Shown: in pieces, positions 6,958 through 15,041 of the stretch
Numbering within the stretch: the stretch's first letter is position 1
How the letters are laid out: every line of letters starts with the position of its first letter
Assembly: GCA_045536425.1 (NCBI GenBank)
Contig: JAZSNN010000026.1
Span: 1-64,000, forward strand
Source: UBA11540 sp045536425
Lineage (GTDB): Bacteria > Bacillota > Clostridia > Oscillospirales > Ruminococcaceae
Direction: 5' to 3'
DNA: 64,000 nt
Notes under the pieces: generated by a model
Seen by the model: only the letters and a program-made list of their open reading frames with translations
What the model was told of the DNA's origin: nothing
Database searches by the model: none
Translations under genes and position numbers: made by a program

Positions 6958-7290
6958 TCACACACCTCGATAGTACTTGAAGTAGATAACGATGCTTCGC
7001 TCTTTTCCCTGAATGGTGTCAAATCCGCGTATTACCGCACCGTCACCGCTCATCAGCTCACCCACCGAAACCTCGCCAAGCCGCGCGCGAAATTCCTCGT
7101 GTGCGTTGCAATGGAGCACCAGCTCGTTCTCGACAATGCAAAAACCGCCCTCTTTTCCGAGCAGATTTTCGACGTAGGTCGTGTTGTCGCGCTCGGTGAT
7201 GTAGCTTATCTGCTTTTCGATTATTCTATCACAAACCTGAAGTGTTTCCTTTATCTTTTGGCTCGGTTTTTTCTTCTTTTTAAAAAACAT
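6958..7290 (-). CDS. Conserved-looking hypothetical protein
   Basis: A 110-residue soluble protein beginning with a Lys-rich stretch (MFFKKKKKPSQK). No family is recognised. It has alternating beta-like segments (FCIVENELVLHC, SIVIYFKYYRGV) and no membrane segment. It lies 4 bases after the DUF1015 gene and one base before the CDF gene, so all three are probably one transcript. Nothing in the sequence points to a function. Confidence 0.65.
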   Translation of the reverse strand: MFFKKKKKPSQKIKETLQVCDRIIEKQISYITERDNTTYVENLLGKEGGFCIVENELVLHCNAHEEFRARLGEVSVGELMSGDGAVIRGFDTIQGKERSIVIYFKYYRGV

Positions 7291-7294
7291 ACTC

Positions 7295-8530
7295 TTACCT
7301 TATCTTTCTGCATTCGAGATAGAATCTCTTGTCACACGCGTGACCCATCGAGAAGGTCTTTCTCGGCAAAGCGCCGTCGAGGATGACGGTGGGGAACAGG
7401 TCTTGCTTTTCCATCGTGCCGAGCAGAATTCCCACACAGCCCTCGCCCTTTGCGAGATTGTACACGACCTCGTCACCGTGGATGTAGTCGACCTTGCCAC
7501 CAAATTTTTCGAGGTAATAATCGACAAAGCTCTGCACCGAGCCCACCGAGAGATTGGATTTTGCAGAATGTATATAAAGCTTTTCCTTTTTCTCGCCTAC
7601 CACAACCTCTGCCCACTGCTTGTCGGGGGTAGTGTCTGCGCCGAGATAGCTTTTAAATTCTTTTACAAAATTCTCCGCGTCAACCTCAAACAGTACGCGG
7701 TGAATCGGCTCGAATTTGAGAGAGTCGCTGTGAAGATTTACAACCTCAGCGAGAGCAAACCTTGCGGGATGCTCTTTAGCGCCCTGCGCCTTGAGGGCTT
7801 CCCAACAGGTCTTTGCGGTAGCGAGCGAGTGGTTTCCGTCACCTACTGCATACTGCAAAACGCCCTTTTTGCTGACACCGTATTTTGCCTCGAAAACGTC
7901 CTTTTTGGAAAGCTCGAAAAGCTTTTCGTCGAGCTCGTCTGCGTTTTCGATAAGATAGCCCTTGACGTGACCGCCACCCTGCATAAGCTCGAAATCATAT
8001 ACCATTTTGAGCTTCATCTCTGCCAAGGGTTCGATGATATTCTTTTCCTTGTCGTCGATGAGAAGCATAACGTGCGGAAGCTCGAGAGACGCGTTTTCTC
8101 TGATTTTGACGCGCGGGGGAATTCTCTCCAGCACCGTGCCCTCTGTCGCGCGGACAAGCGACTGCGACCCCTTTGAGAAATCATATTCCTCGAGGTCGAC
8201 CATACCGACAATGCCTTGACGCACAGACCCGTCAGCGAGTGTTCTTTCAAGATATATGTAGGAATTTTTATACTCATTAAAAATCTCGCGGTTTATATAA
8301 TCGAGCATAGTCGCATTGATTTTTTTGATTCTCTCTGCCACACCGCCCTCTTCGAGATAGATTTCGGGCAGGGTAATCTTGAGGGTCGAAACCGCGTCAC
8401 CGACCGTTTTTTCAACCTCATTCCAATACTCAGGCTCGGAGGTGTACTGGTCACACGCGACGACACTCCATTTTTGCATATCAACGTCCTTTGGGATAAG
8501 AATATCCGCTCTGTTAAAAGCCTTGTTCAT
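7295..8530 (-). CDS. DUF1015 family protein
   Basis: A 411-residue cytoplasmic protein of the widespread DUF1015 family, whose function is not established; it is sometimes annotated as kinase-like. Characteristic parts include VVACDQYTSEPEYW near the N-terminus, YAVGDGNHSLATAKTCWE (about 260-277), HPARFALAEVVNLHS and a C-terminal GEGCVGILLGTMEKQDLFPTV. The ATG at 8530 follows AAAGGCGG; an upstream in-frame start would only add the ribosome-site codons. It is first in a three-gene transcript with a hypothetical gene and a CDF exporter. Confidence 0.85.
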   Translation of the reverse strand: MNKAFNRADILIPKDVDMQKWSVVACDQYTSEPEYWNEVEKTVGDAVSTLKITLPEIYLEEGGVAERIKKINATMLDYINREIFNEYKNSYIYLERTLADGSVRQGIVGMVDLEEYDFSKGSQSLVRATEGTVLERIPPRVKIRENASLELPHVMLLIDDKEKNIIEPLAEMKLKMVYDFELMQGGGHVKGYLIENADELDEKLFELSKKDVFEAKYGVSKKGVLQYAVGDGNHSLATAKTCWEALKAQGAKEHPARFALAEVVNLHSDSLKFEPIHRVLFEVDAENFVKEFKSYLGADTTPDKQWAEVVVGEKKEKLYIHSAKSNLSVGSVQSFVDYYLEKFGGKVDYIHGDEVVYNLAKGEGCVGILLGTMEKQDLFPTVILDGALPRKTFSMGHACDKRFYLECRKIR

Positions 8531-8553
8531 AAATCTACCGCCTTTCACAGAAT

Positions 8554-8582
8554 ATTATACGAAAAAATAGCGCAGAGTGCAA
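8554..8582 (-). promoter_or_regulatory. Promoter for the DUF1015 operon
   Basis: Minus-strand TTGCAC (8577-8582) and TATAAT (8554-8559) with a 17-base spacer, 24 bases before the start codon. Confidence 0.7.
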
Positions 8583-8589
8583 TATAAAC

Positions 8590-8618
8590 TTGACTTTAAT
8601 TGCCGTTTGCCGTAACAT
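8590..8618 (+). promoter_or_regulatory. Promoter for trmL
   Basis: TTGACT (8590-8595) and TAACAT (8613-8618), 17-base spacer. Its -35 lies eight bases from the -35 of the divergent DUF1015 promoter. Confidence 0.6.
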
Positions 8619-8639
8619 ATTTCTAAAGGAGATGACCCT

Positions 8640-9134
8640 ATGACACTGAATATCGTATTGGTAGAGCCACAGATTCCGCAGAACACGGGAAACATCGCGC
8701 GCACCTGTGCGGCAACGGGAGCGCGACTTCATATAGTAAAGCCGATGGGCTTTGAAATCGACGACAAAAAGCTCAAAAGAGCGGGACTTGATTACTGGTA
8801 TCTTCTCGATATAACCTACTATGACAGCCTCGCCGACTTTTTTGAGAAGAATAAAGACGGCGAGTTTTTCTACTTCACCACAAAGGGCAAGAATATCTAC
8901 TCCGACACAAAATACCCCGACAACGCCTATATCGTTTTCGGCAGGGAGGATGCGGGACTCGACGAGGCGCTTTTGCACGACAATCCCGATAGCTGTGTCA
9001 GACTGCCGATGATAGCCGAAGCGAGAAGCCTCAATCTTTCAAATACAGTAGCCATCGCGACCTACGAGGTGCTTCGCCAATGGGGCTATCCCGAGCTTCT
9101 CACAGAGGGAAAGCTCACAAAATATGAAGATTGA
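8640..9134 (+). CDS. trmL: tRNA (cytidine/uridine-34 2'-O)-methyltransferase TrmL
   Basis: A 164-residue SPOUT methyltransferase that methylates the ribose of the wobble base in tRNA-Leu isoacceptors, using S-adenosylmethionine. The N-terminus (LVEPQIPQNTGNIARTCAATGARLHIVKPMGF) is the SpoU signature, and the trefoil-knot motifs VFGREDAGL and EARSLNLSNTVAIATYE are in place. Length is normal for a minimal TrmL without extra RNA-binding domain. The start has AAAGGAG upstream. Confidence 0.93.
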   Translation: MTLNIVLVEPQIPQNTGNIARTCAATGARLHIVKPMGFEIDDKKLKRAGLDYWYLLDITYYDSLADFFEKNKDGEFFYFTTKGKNIYSDTKYPDNAYIVFGREDAGLDEALLHDNPDSCVRLPMIAEARSLNLSNTVAIATYEVLRQWGYPELLTEGKLTKYED

Positions 9135-9136
9135 TG

Positions 9137-9166
9137 TTGAAAAACCACCGCAATGTATGGTAAAAT
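9137..9166 (+). promoter_or_regulatory. Promoter for lepA
   Basis: TTGAAA (9137-9142) and TAAAAT (9161-9166) with an 18-base spacer, 31 bases before the lepA start. Confidence 0.55.
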
Positions 9167-9197
9167 ATACTGTAAACTATTTTTGAGGTGATAATAC

Positions 9198-11003
9198 TTG
9201 TCACACGAACGCGACAATATACGAAACTTTTCGATAATCGCACATATCGACCACGGAAAATCCACCCTCGCCGACCGAATGCTCGAGCTCACGAGTGCGG
9301 TCACAACGCGCGAGATGGAGGACCAGCTTCTCGATAATATGGACCTCGAGAGAGAAAGAGGAATAACCATAAAGGCTCGCGCTGTCCGCCTTGACTATAG
9401 GGCAAAGGACGGCAAAGACTACATCTTCAATCTCATCGACACCCCCGGTCACGTCGACTTCAACTACGAGGTTTCTCGCTCCCTTGCGGCTTGTGAGGGT
9501 GCGGTGCTCGTTGTCGATGCTTCGCAGGGTATCGAGGCACAGACCCTCGCTAATACCTACCTTGCCATCGACCACGACCTCGAGATTCTGCCCGTAATAA
9601 ATAAAATCGACCTGCCCTCCGCACAGCCCGATAGGGTAAAGCACGAGGTAGAGGATATAATCGGCATACCCGCAATGGACGCTCCCTGCATCTCTGCGAA
9701 AACGGGACTCAACGTGGGCGACGTGCTTGAGAGAGTGGTCACCGACGTCCCCGCACCAAAGGGTGACGAAACCGCAGCGCTTCAGGCGCTGATCTTCGAC
9801 TCGTTTTACGATAGCTACAAGGGCGTTATCGTCTACGTCAGACTTGTTCAGGGCACCGTAAAGCCCGGAATGACCATCAGAATGATGGCGACGGGCGCAG
9901 AATTCACCGTTGTTGAAACGGGATATATGGGAGCGAAAAGGCTCATACCCTCCGACCGCCTCTGTGCAGGTGAGGTAGGCTATATCACCGCTTCGATAAA
10001 GAACGTGTCCGACACCCGCGTGGGCGACACCGTCACAGATGCCGAAGCACCCGCCAAGGAAGCTCTCCCCGGCTACCGAAAGGTAAATCCGATGGTCTTC
10101 TGCGGTATCTATCCCGCCGACGGCGCGAGATATCCCGACCTGAGAGATGCGCTCGAAAAACTGCAACTAAACGACGCATCGCTGTCCTTCGAGCCCGAAA
10201 CCTCGATAGCGCTCGGCTTTGGCTTTAGATGCGGATTCTTGGGACTTCTTCATATGGAGGTAATCCAGGAACGACTCGAAAGAGAGTACAACCTCGACCT
10301 CATCACCACAGCGCCGAGCGTTGTGTATAAAATCACCCTCACAAACGGCGAGGTGGTGGAGATTGACAACCCCACAAACTACCCCGACCCCGCGCTGATA
10401 ATGTCTGCCGAGGAGCCGATGGTCAAGGCGAGTATCTTCACTCCGACCGAGTATATCGGAAATATTATGGAGCTCTGTCAGGAGCGCCGCGGAGTGTACA
10501 AGGATACAAAATATATCGACACCGACCGCGTGGAGCTTCACTATGACCTGCCCTTAAACGAGATAGTCTACGACTTTTTCGATGCGCTTAAATCGCGCAC
10601 CAAGGGCTATGCGTCCTTCGACTATGAACTCAAGGGCTATGAGCCTTCAAAGCTCGTCAAGCTCGATATTCTCCTAAACGGCGATATGGTCGATGCGCTG
10701 TCCTTTATCGTACACGCCGACAAGTCCTACGCGAGAGCGCGAAGAATGGCGGAGAAACTAAAGGAGCACATCCCGCGTCAGCTCTTTGAGGTGCCGATAC
10801 AGGCGGCAATCGGCGGAAAGATTATCGCCCGCGAAACCGTAAAGGCAATGCGCAAGGACGTTCTTGCAAAGTGCTACGGCGGTGACATTACCCGAAAGAA
10901 AAAGCTTCTTGAAAAACAGAAGGAAGGTAAAAAGCGTATGCGTCAGCTCGGTACGGTCGAAGTACCGCAGGAGGCGTTTATGGCGGTCCTCAAGCTTGAC
11001 TAG
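9198..11003 (+). CDS. lepA: Elongation factor 4 (back-translocating GTPase LepA)
   Basis: A 601-residue translational GTPase that acts on stalled or pre-/post-translocation ribosomes. It begins RNFSIIAHIDHGKSTLADR (P-loop, about 9-27) and has DTPGHVDFNYEVSRSL, NKIDLPSA, the EF-G-like domains and the LepA-specific C-terminal domain ending KKRMRQLGTVEVPQEAFMAVL. The start is TTG at 9198, supported by GAGGTG seven bases upstream and by the conserved N-terminal sequence. Length is normal. A strong terminator follows. Confidence 0.97.
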   Translation: MSHERDNIRNFSIIAHIDHGKSTLADRMLELTSAVTTREMEDQLLDNMDLERERGITIKARAVRLDYRAKDGKDYIFNLIDTPGHVDFNYEVSRSLAACEGAVLVVDASQGIEAQTLANTYLAIDHDLEILPVINKIDLPSAQPDRVKHEVEDIIGIPAMDAPCISAKTGLNVGDVLERVVTDVPAPKGDETAALQALIFDSFYDSYKGVIVYVRLVQGTVKPGMTIRMMATGAEFTVVETGYMGAKRLIPSDRLCAGEVGYITASIKNVSDTRVGDTVTDAEAPAKEALPGYRKVNPMVFCGIYPADGARYPDLRDALEKLQLNDASLSFEPETSIALGFGFRCGFLGLLHMEVIQERLEREYNLDLITTAPSVVYKITLTNGEVVEIDNPTNYPDPALIMSAEEPMVKASIFTPTEYIGNIMELCQERRGVYKDTKYIDTDRVELHYDLPLNEIVYDFFDALKSRTKGYASFDYELKGYEPSKLVKLDILLNGDMVDALSFIVHADKSYARARRMAEKLKEHIPRQLFEVPIQAAIGGKIIARETVKAMRKDVLAKCYGGDITRKKKLLEKQKEGKKRMRQLGTVEVPQEAFMAVLKLD

Positions 11004-11020
11004 ATTTAAAACCCAAACAA

Positions 11021-11055
11021 AAAAGGTGTATGGCGATTCGCCATACACCTTTTTA
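11021..11055 (+). terminator. Terminator of lepA
   Basis: A perfect 16-bp stem (AAAAGGTGTATGGCGA and its complement) centred on 11037 and followed by T-rich sequence. Confidence 0.9.
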
Positions 11056-11062
11056 TACTATT

Positions 11063-11207
11063 TTGCACCGTAGGTGCAATTCATAATGAATTGAAATCAA
11101 AGATTTCATGAATCGTTGCTCCGCAACATGAATTCAATCCTTCGGGTTCATGAATCGAAACCTGCGGTTTCATGAAGTGGCTTCGCCACGCTAAATTTGC
11201 TTTGCAA
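11063..11207. repeat. Array of eight short hairpins with a repeated linker
   Basis: Eight consecutive small hairpins, several with a three-base loop, are packed head to tail: TTGCACC-GTA-GGTGCAA (11063-11079), CAATTCAT-A-ATGAATTG (11077-11093), GAAATC-AAA-GATTTC (11093-11107), GTTGC-TCC-GCAAC (11115-11127), an imperfect one with loop TTC (11136-11148), GAAACC-TGC-GGTTTC (11157-11171), GTGGC-TTC-GCCAC (11177-11189) and TTGC-TTT-GCAA (11197-11207). From the third to the seventh hairpin they are joined by ATGAATC, ATGAATT, ATGAATC and ATGAA. The array lies between two convergent terminators and has no coding potential. It is a repetitive non-coding element of unknown role. Confidence 0.8.
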
Positions 11208-11210
11208 GCT

Positions 11211-11244
11211 ATAAAAAAGGTGTACAGCAATCGCTGTACACCTT
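11211..11244 (-). terminator. Terminator of the EpsC/CapD-like gene
   Basis: A perfect 12-bp stem (AAGGTGTACAGC / GCTGTACACCTT) with loop AATC; on the minus strand it is followed by TTTTTTAT. Its outer stem shares AAGGTGTA with the lepA terminator on the other side of the hairpin array. Confidence 0.9.
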
Positions 11245-11249
11245 AAATT

Positions 11250-13112
11250 TTACTTTTCTTCGGGCATCTTGTAGGTTGGAACAACATCGTGGATAAGCTT
11301 TCTCATAGCTACCGTGTCGTCATACATATTGTCGTAGAGGTTCTGCAACTTATTGAAGAAGTCGTCCTCGTCGAGCTCGATGGGCTTTCCGATGTGGATG
11401 AGCTTGTTTTCGGTCTGGCTCATACCCTCCTCGTCCATCAAAATCTCCTCATACAGCTTCTCACCGGGGCGAAGACCTGTAAATTCGATTTTTATCTCTT
11501 CATACGGCTTGTACCCCGAAAGACGAATGAGGTTTTCCGCAAGGCTTACAATCTTGACGGGCTCGCCCATATCCAAAACAAAAATCTCGCCGCCCTTTGC
11601 AAGACTTCCTGCTTGAAGCACCAAAGAAACAGCCTCTGGAATTGTCATAAAGAAACGGATGATATCGGGGTGGGTGACGGTGACGGGACCGCCTTCTGCT
11701 ATTTGACGCTTGAAGAGCGGGATAACGCTTCCGTTAGAGCCAAGGACGTTTCCGAAACGAACAGCAACAAATTCTGTTTCAGAGTGCTTGTTGAAGGTCT
11801 GTATAATCATCTCACAGATTCTCTTTGTAGCACCCATAACGTTTGTGGGGTTAACCGCCTTGTCGGTGGAGATGAGAACGAATCTCTTTACCCCGTGCTT
11901 GTCCGCCGCGCGAACGGTTTTGAGGGTTCCGAAAACATTGTTCTTTATCGCTTCGTTGGGGCTGTCCTCCATCAATGGCACGTGCTTGTGAGCAGCCGCG
12001 TGGTACACGATATCGGGCTTGTAGGTTGAGAACACAGACTCAAGTCTTTCGGTATCGCGAACAGAACCGATAAGAGCGATAACGTCAAGGCTCGGATAGT
12101 TGCGGTTTAACTCATTTAGTATATCATAGGCATTGTTTTCGTAGATATCAAAGATGATAAGCTTTTTGGGATTGTGAGCTGCGAGCTGTCTGCAAAGCTC
12201 GCTACCGATAGAACCGCCACCGCCTGTAACGAGGATGGTTTTGTTTGTAACGTAGCCCATAATTTTTTCAATGTCGATGTTAATGGGGTCTCTTCCGAGA
12301 AGGTCCTCGATGCTGATATCGCGTACAGAGGAAACATTGACAGCTCCGTTTATGTAGGTGGTAAAGCTCGGCAAAACCTTGACGTCACAACCGGTCTGTG
12401 TGCAGATGTCCAGAATCTTGGAGCGTTTGCTTTTCGGCATAGAGGGGATTGCAAAGACGATGGTTTCTATATCATATTTCTTTGCATTTTCTATGATAGA
12501 CTCTCTGTCGCCAACAATTCGGACACCGCAGATGGTGTTTCCTGTTTTTTGGCGGTCATCGTCGATAACACAGCAAACCTTGCACTTGTGGGTAGCGTAG
12601 TTGTTCTGTATATCGTGGATGAGAAGACCTGCCGCGTTTCCTGCACCGATTATCATAAGGTTTCCCGAAATCTTGTGGCTGATTTTGCCTTCAGCAAGCT
12701 TCTTTTTGAGGGAACGCTTGTTGAGAATAAATCTCAATACAACCCTGAAGCCAAGCATAAGGATGAGCATCAAAATTCCACCGGTCACGTATAGACTCGG
12801 TACAAAGGAAAGCTCCGCAATGTGTCCCGCACCTGCAAACAGTATAACAGTGATAACCGCCGAAAGCGAGAGACGAAGCATATCCTTAGCCGAAGCAAAC
12901 TGCCAAAGCACCTTGTGGCTGTCGGTGAGAAAGGAAGCAATAGCCGAGCAGATGACAATGAGAGGCAGTGATTTTAAATACTCAACTGTGTGGAGCGACA
13001 AAACGTCGCTGAAATTAAACTCATGTACAACAACGATAGCAACAAGCAACGAAACTGCTGCTATAAAAACGTCCAATAAAAGAAAGAAAAGCGCACGAAA
13101 AAGCTTTTTCAT
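11250..13112 (-). CDS. Membrane-anchored nucleotide-sugar 4,6-dehydratase (EpsC/CapD/PglF type)
   Basis: A 620-residue protein that probably converts a UDP-N-acetylhexosamine to a 4-keto-6-deoxy sugar for surface polysaccharide or glycan synthesis. It has about four N-terminal membrane helices (1-135), a Rossmann/CoA-binding-like middle domain (about 145-265) and a C-terminal short-chain dehydratase with TGGGGSIGSELC, the HAAAHKHVPLME region and STDKAVNPTNVMGATKR. Length is typical of the long membrane form. It stands alone, with a structured leader and its own promoter and terminator, which suggests a constitutive rather than operon role. The exact sugar product is not set by the sequence. 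Confidence 0.9.
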   Translation of the reverse strand: MKKLFRALFFLLLDVFIAAVSLLVAIVVVHEFNFSDVLSLHTVEYLKSLPLIVICSAIASFLTDSHKVLWQFASAKDMLRLSLSAVITVILFAGAGHIAELSFVPSLYVTGGILMLILMLGFRVVLRFILNKRSLKKKLAEGKISHKISGNLMIIGAGNAAGLLIHDIQNNYATHKCKVCCVIDDDRQKTGNTICGVRIVGDRESIIENAKKYDIETIVFAIPSMPKSKRSKILDICTQTGCDVKVLPSFTTYINGAVNVSSVRDISIEDLLGRDPINIDIEKIMGYVTNKTILVTGGGGSIGSELCRQLAAHNPKKLIIFDIYENNAYDILNELNRNYPSLDVIALIGSVRDTERLESVFSTYKPDIVYHAAAHKHVPLMEDSPNEAIKNNVFGTLKTVRAADKHGVKRFVLISTDKAVNPTNVMGATKRICEMIIQTFNKHSETEFVAVRFGNVLGSNGSVIPLFKRQIAEGGPVTVTHPDIIRFFMTIPEAVSLVLQAGSLAKGGEIFVLDMGEPVKIVSLAENLIRLSGYKPYEEIKIEFTGLRPGEKLYEEILMDEEGMSQTENKLIHIGKPIELDEDDFFNKLQNLYDNMYDDTVAMRKLIHDVVPTYKMPEEK

Positions 13113-13191
13113 TTAGTTTTTACCCCCGAAACGTCATTTTTTACATTCAAAAAGCTCTATAAATGACAGAGCCTGACGTTAACTATATAAT
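13113..13191 (-). promoter_or_regulatory. Structured 5' leader of the EpsC/CapD-like gene
   Basis: The leader RNA can form an outer stem AACGTCA/TGACGTT (13174-13180 with 13130-13136) and an inner stem GCTCT/AGAGC (13168-13172 with 13154-13158) that is followed by TTTTT on the minus strand, like a weak attenuator. The ribosome site is GGGGGT just before the ATG. Regulation by this leader is possible but unproven. Confidence 0.35.
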
Positions 13192-13220
13192 ATAGTAACA
13201 TTTTAGAGCACGTTTGTCAA
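13192..13220 (-). promoter_or_regulatory. Promoter of the EpsC/CapD-like gene
   Basis: Minus-strand TTGACA (13215-13220) and TACTAT (13192-13197) with a 17-base spacer. Confidence 0.7.
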
Positions 13221-13232
13221 ATCAAAAAGCGC

Positions 13233-14042
13233 CTAGAAGGTCGATTTTTTCTTATCCTTTCCTTTTGCACGGTACTCTTTTGGGGAGATTGAGCACAGCG
13301 CCTTGAAACAGCGGTTGAAGGAGCGGGTGGAATTGTACCCCACGGCAAAGCCGACGTCAATTACCGACATATCCTTTTTGCTCAAAAGCTCACACGCTTT
13401 TTTGATGCGCATGGTGTTTATGTAGTTGCTAAAGCTGATCTTCAATTTCTTTGAGAAAAGATGTGAAACGTAGTATTTGCTAACGTGCAGGTTTTCCGCA
13501 ATGCTGGCGAGCGAAATGTCCTGTGTGTAGTTTTGGGAACAGTAGGTCACAACCTGCTTTAAAATGTTGGAATCATACTTTGGAGCCGCCTCAAAGCTCA
13601 TCATATTGAAAAGCTCGGACAAAACGACAAGCAAAAGCCCCCTCAGGTGCGCGTCGGCGCGGGGAGGACGAGCGGTTTCTACCTTCAAAATCGCATCAAT
13701 GGCCCATTTCAGATGAGGGTTTTTCATCGCTCCCGCAACGACGGGCGAGGCGGGAATGTTGTTATCAAACACCGATTTGAATTCTCCCACGGTATCGGGG
13801 GAAAATATGATGAGAAGATGCTTCGATTTGATGCGGTCGTGGTAGAAATGAATCTGGTTCGGGAAAGCGATATAAACGTCGCCCTCCCTCAGAACTGCAG
13901 ACTTCGAGTCGGCAGTAGCAAGGCTTTCGCCGCCATACATAACAACCATTTCGATTTCGTTGTGCAGGTGCGGCTGAGGAGTAAGACCGATGCCGCGAAA
14001 GGCAGAAACTGCGGTATCTCGGTTCTCAAAATAGAAATCCAT
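13233..14042 (-). CDS. AraC-family transcriptional regulator
   Basis: A 269-residue regulator with an N-terminal cupin-like sensing domain (LTPQPHLHNEIEMVVMYGG, VYIAFPNQIHFY) and a C-terminal pair of helix-turn-helix motifs (DISLASIAENLHVSKYYVSHLFSKKLKISFSNYIN and SVIDVGFAVGYNSTRSFNRCFKALCSISPKEYR). Such proteins usually respond to a sugar and activate an adjacent operon. It is divergent from the sugar isomerase/dehydrogenase genes, and matching short repeats lie in the shared upstream region. The ATG at 14042 has an unusual GGGGGGA ribosome site. The inducer is unknown. Confidence 0.88.
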   Translation of the reverse strand: MDFYFENRDTAVSAFRGIGLTPQPHLHNEIEMVVMYGGESLATADSKSAVLREGDVYIAFPNQIHFYHDRIKSKHLLIIFSPDTVGEFKSVFDNNIPASPVVAGAMKNPHLKWAIDAILKVETARPPRADAHLRGLLLVVLSELFNMMSFEAAPKYDSNILKQVVTYCSQNYTQDISLASIAENLHVSKYYVSHLFSKKLKISFSNYINTMRIKKACELLSKKDMSVIDVGFAVGYNSTRSFNRCFKALCSISPKEYRAKGKDKKKSTF

Positions 14043-14065
14043 TAAAAATCCCCCCAAGAGCAATA

Positions 14066-14160
14066 TTTGTCTGGTTTTTTTGTGAATTTATCTTGAATTA
14101 TACAGTATGTAGCATTAAAATACAAGTGTAAAATAAAAAACCATCCACAAACAGACAAAA
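14066..14160. promoter_or_regulatory. Candidate AraC-type binding sites
   Basis: TTTGTCTG occurs at 14066-14073 and again as its complement at 14152-14159, each followed in its own orientation by a TTGTG element. The two sites flank the sugar-operon promoter, as expected for a divergent AraC regulator, and are the best candidates for its binding. Confidence 0.4.
14093..14121 (+). promoter_or_regulatory. Promoter of the sugar operon
   Basis: TTGAAT (14093-14098) and TAAAAT (14116-14121), 17-base spacer, between the two candidate AraC sites. Confidence 0.55.
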
Positions 14161-14201
14161 TTTTCACAAAACTTCAAAATAGCAATTTGGAGGTAGAATT
14201 T

Positions 14202-15023
14202 ATGGAAAAGATTACGGTGGGACTTCAGCTCTATTCTATAAGAGATTTTCTCGAGCAGGACTTTATGGGAACACTCGAAAAGGTAGCCGAAATGGGCTAT
14301 GACGCGGTGGAGCTTTGCGGACTTTATGGCTACACGGCAAAAGAGATAAAGGCAAAATGTGACGAGCTCGGACTTGCTCCGATTTCCGCGCACATTACGT
14401 TGGAGGATATGCAAAAATCGGACGTTATCGAAGCCTATGCTGAGATAGGCTGTAAATACGCTGTAATTCCGTGGTGCGATTGGCAGACTGACTTTGTAGG
14501 AGCAGACGGCTACGAGGCATACAAGCAGAACATCAAAAAGGCTGCCGAAGAATGTAAAAAACACGGCATCACCCTTCTTTATCACAACCACGATTTTGAG
14601 TTTGTGAAGATTGACGGAGAGTACAAGCTCGATATTCTTTACAACGACCTTCCCGCAGACATTTTAAAGACCGAGATTGACACCTGCTGGGCAAGAGTTG
14701 GCGGAGTTGACCCCGCAGAGTACATCCTCAAATATACAGGCAGAGCACCCCTCGTACACCTCAAGGACTACGTGGGCGAGAAATCTGCAAATATGTACGA
14801 GCTCATCGGCGACGGCAAGGTTCACGATACGGGAGCAAACGGTACAGTGCCGTTTGATTTCAGACCCGTAGGCTATGGTGTTCAGGACGTCAAGGCGCTT
14901 ATTGAAGCTTCAAACAGCGCAGGTGCCGAGGCTGTAATCGTCGAGCAGGACAGACCCAGTATGGACAAAACCTCTCTCGAGTGTGCTCAGATGAGTGTTA
15001 GGTATATAAAATCTCTATTTTAA
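14202..15023 (+). CDS. Sugar phosphate isomerase/epimerase-like TIM-barrel protein
   Basis: A 273-residue AP_endonuc_2/xylose-isomerase-like TIM barrel. It begins KITVGLQLYSIRDFLEQD and has metal-site features such as LLYHNHDFEF (about 129-138), EIDTCWARVGGVDP (about 157-170) and VHLKDY. Family members isomerise or epimerise sugars, inososes or keto-sugars with a divalent metal; some act on 3-keto-glycosides. The ATG at 14202 has TTGGAGGT upstream. It opens a three-gene operon with two Gfo/Idh/MocA dehydrogenases, so oxidised sugar or cyclitol chemistry is likely. The substrate cannot be told from sequence. Confidence 0.87.
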   Translation: MEKITVGLQLYSIRDFLEQDFMGTLEKVAEMGYDAVELCGLYGYTAKEIKAKCDELGLAPISAHITLEDMQKSDVIEAYAEIGCKYAVIPWCDWQTDFVGADGYEAYKQNIKKAAEECKKHGITLLYHNHDFEFVKIDGEYKLDILYNDLPADILKTEIDTCWARVGGVDPAEYILKYTGRAPLVHLKDYVGEKSANMYELIGDGKVHDTGANGTVPFDFRPVGYGVQDVKALIEASNSAGAEAVIVEQDRPSMDKTSLECAQMSVRYIKSLF

Positions 15024-15041
15024 TAAAAGGAGCGTGTCAAT

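Noticed and set aside
11063..11207. CRISPR-like look of the hairpin array
   Set aside because: The units are different sequences with a shared short linker, spacing is far below CRISPR repeat-spacer length, and no cas gene is present.
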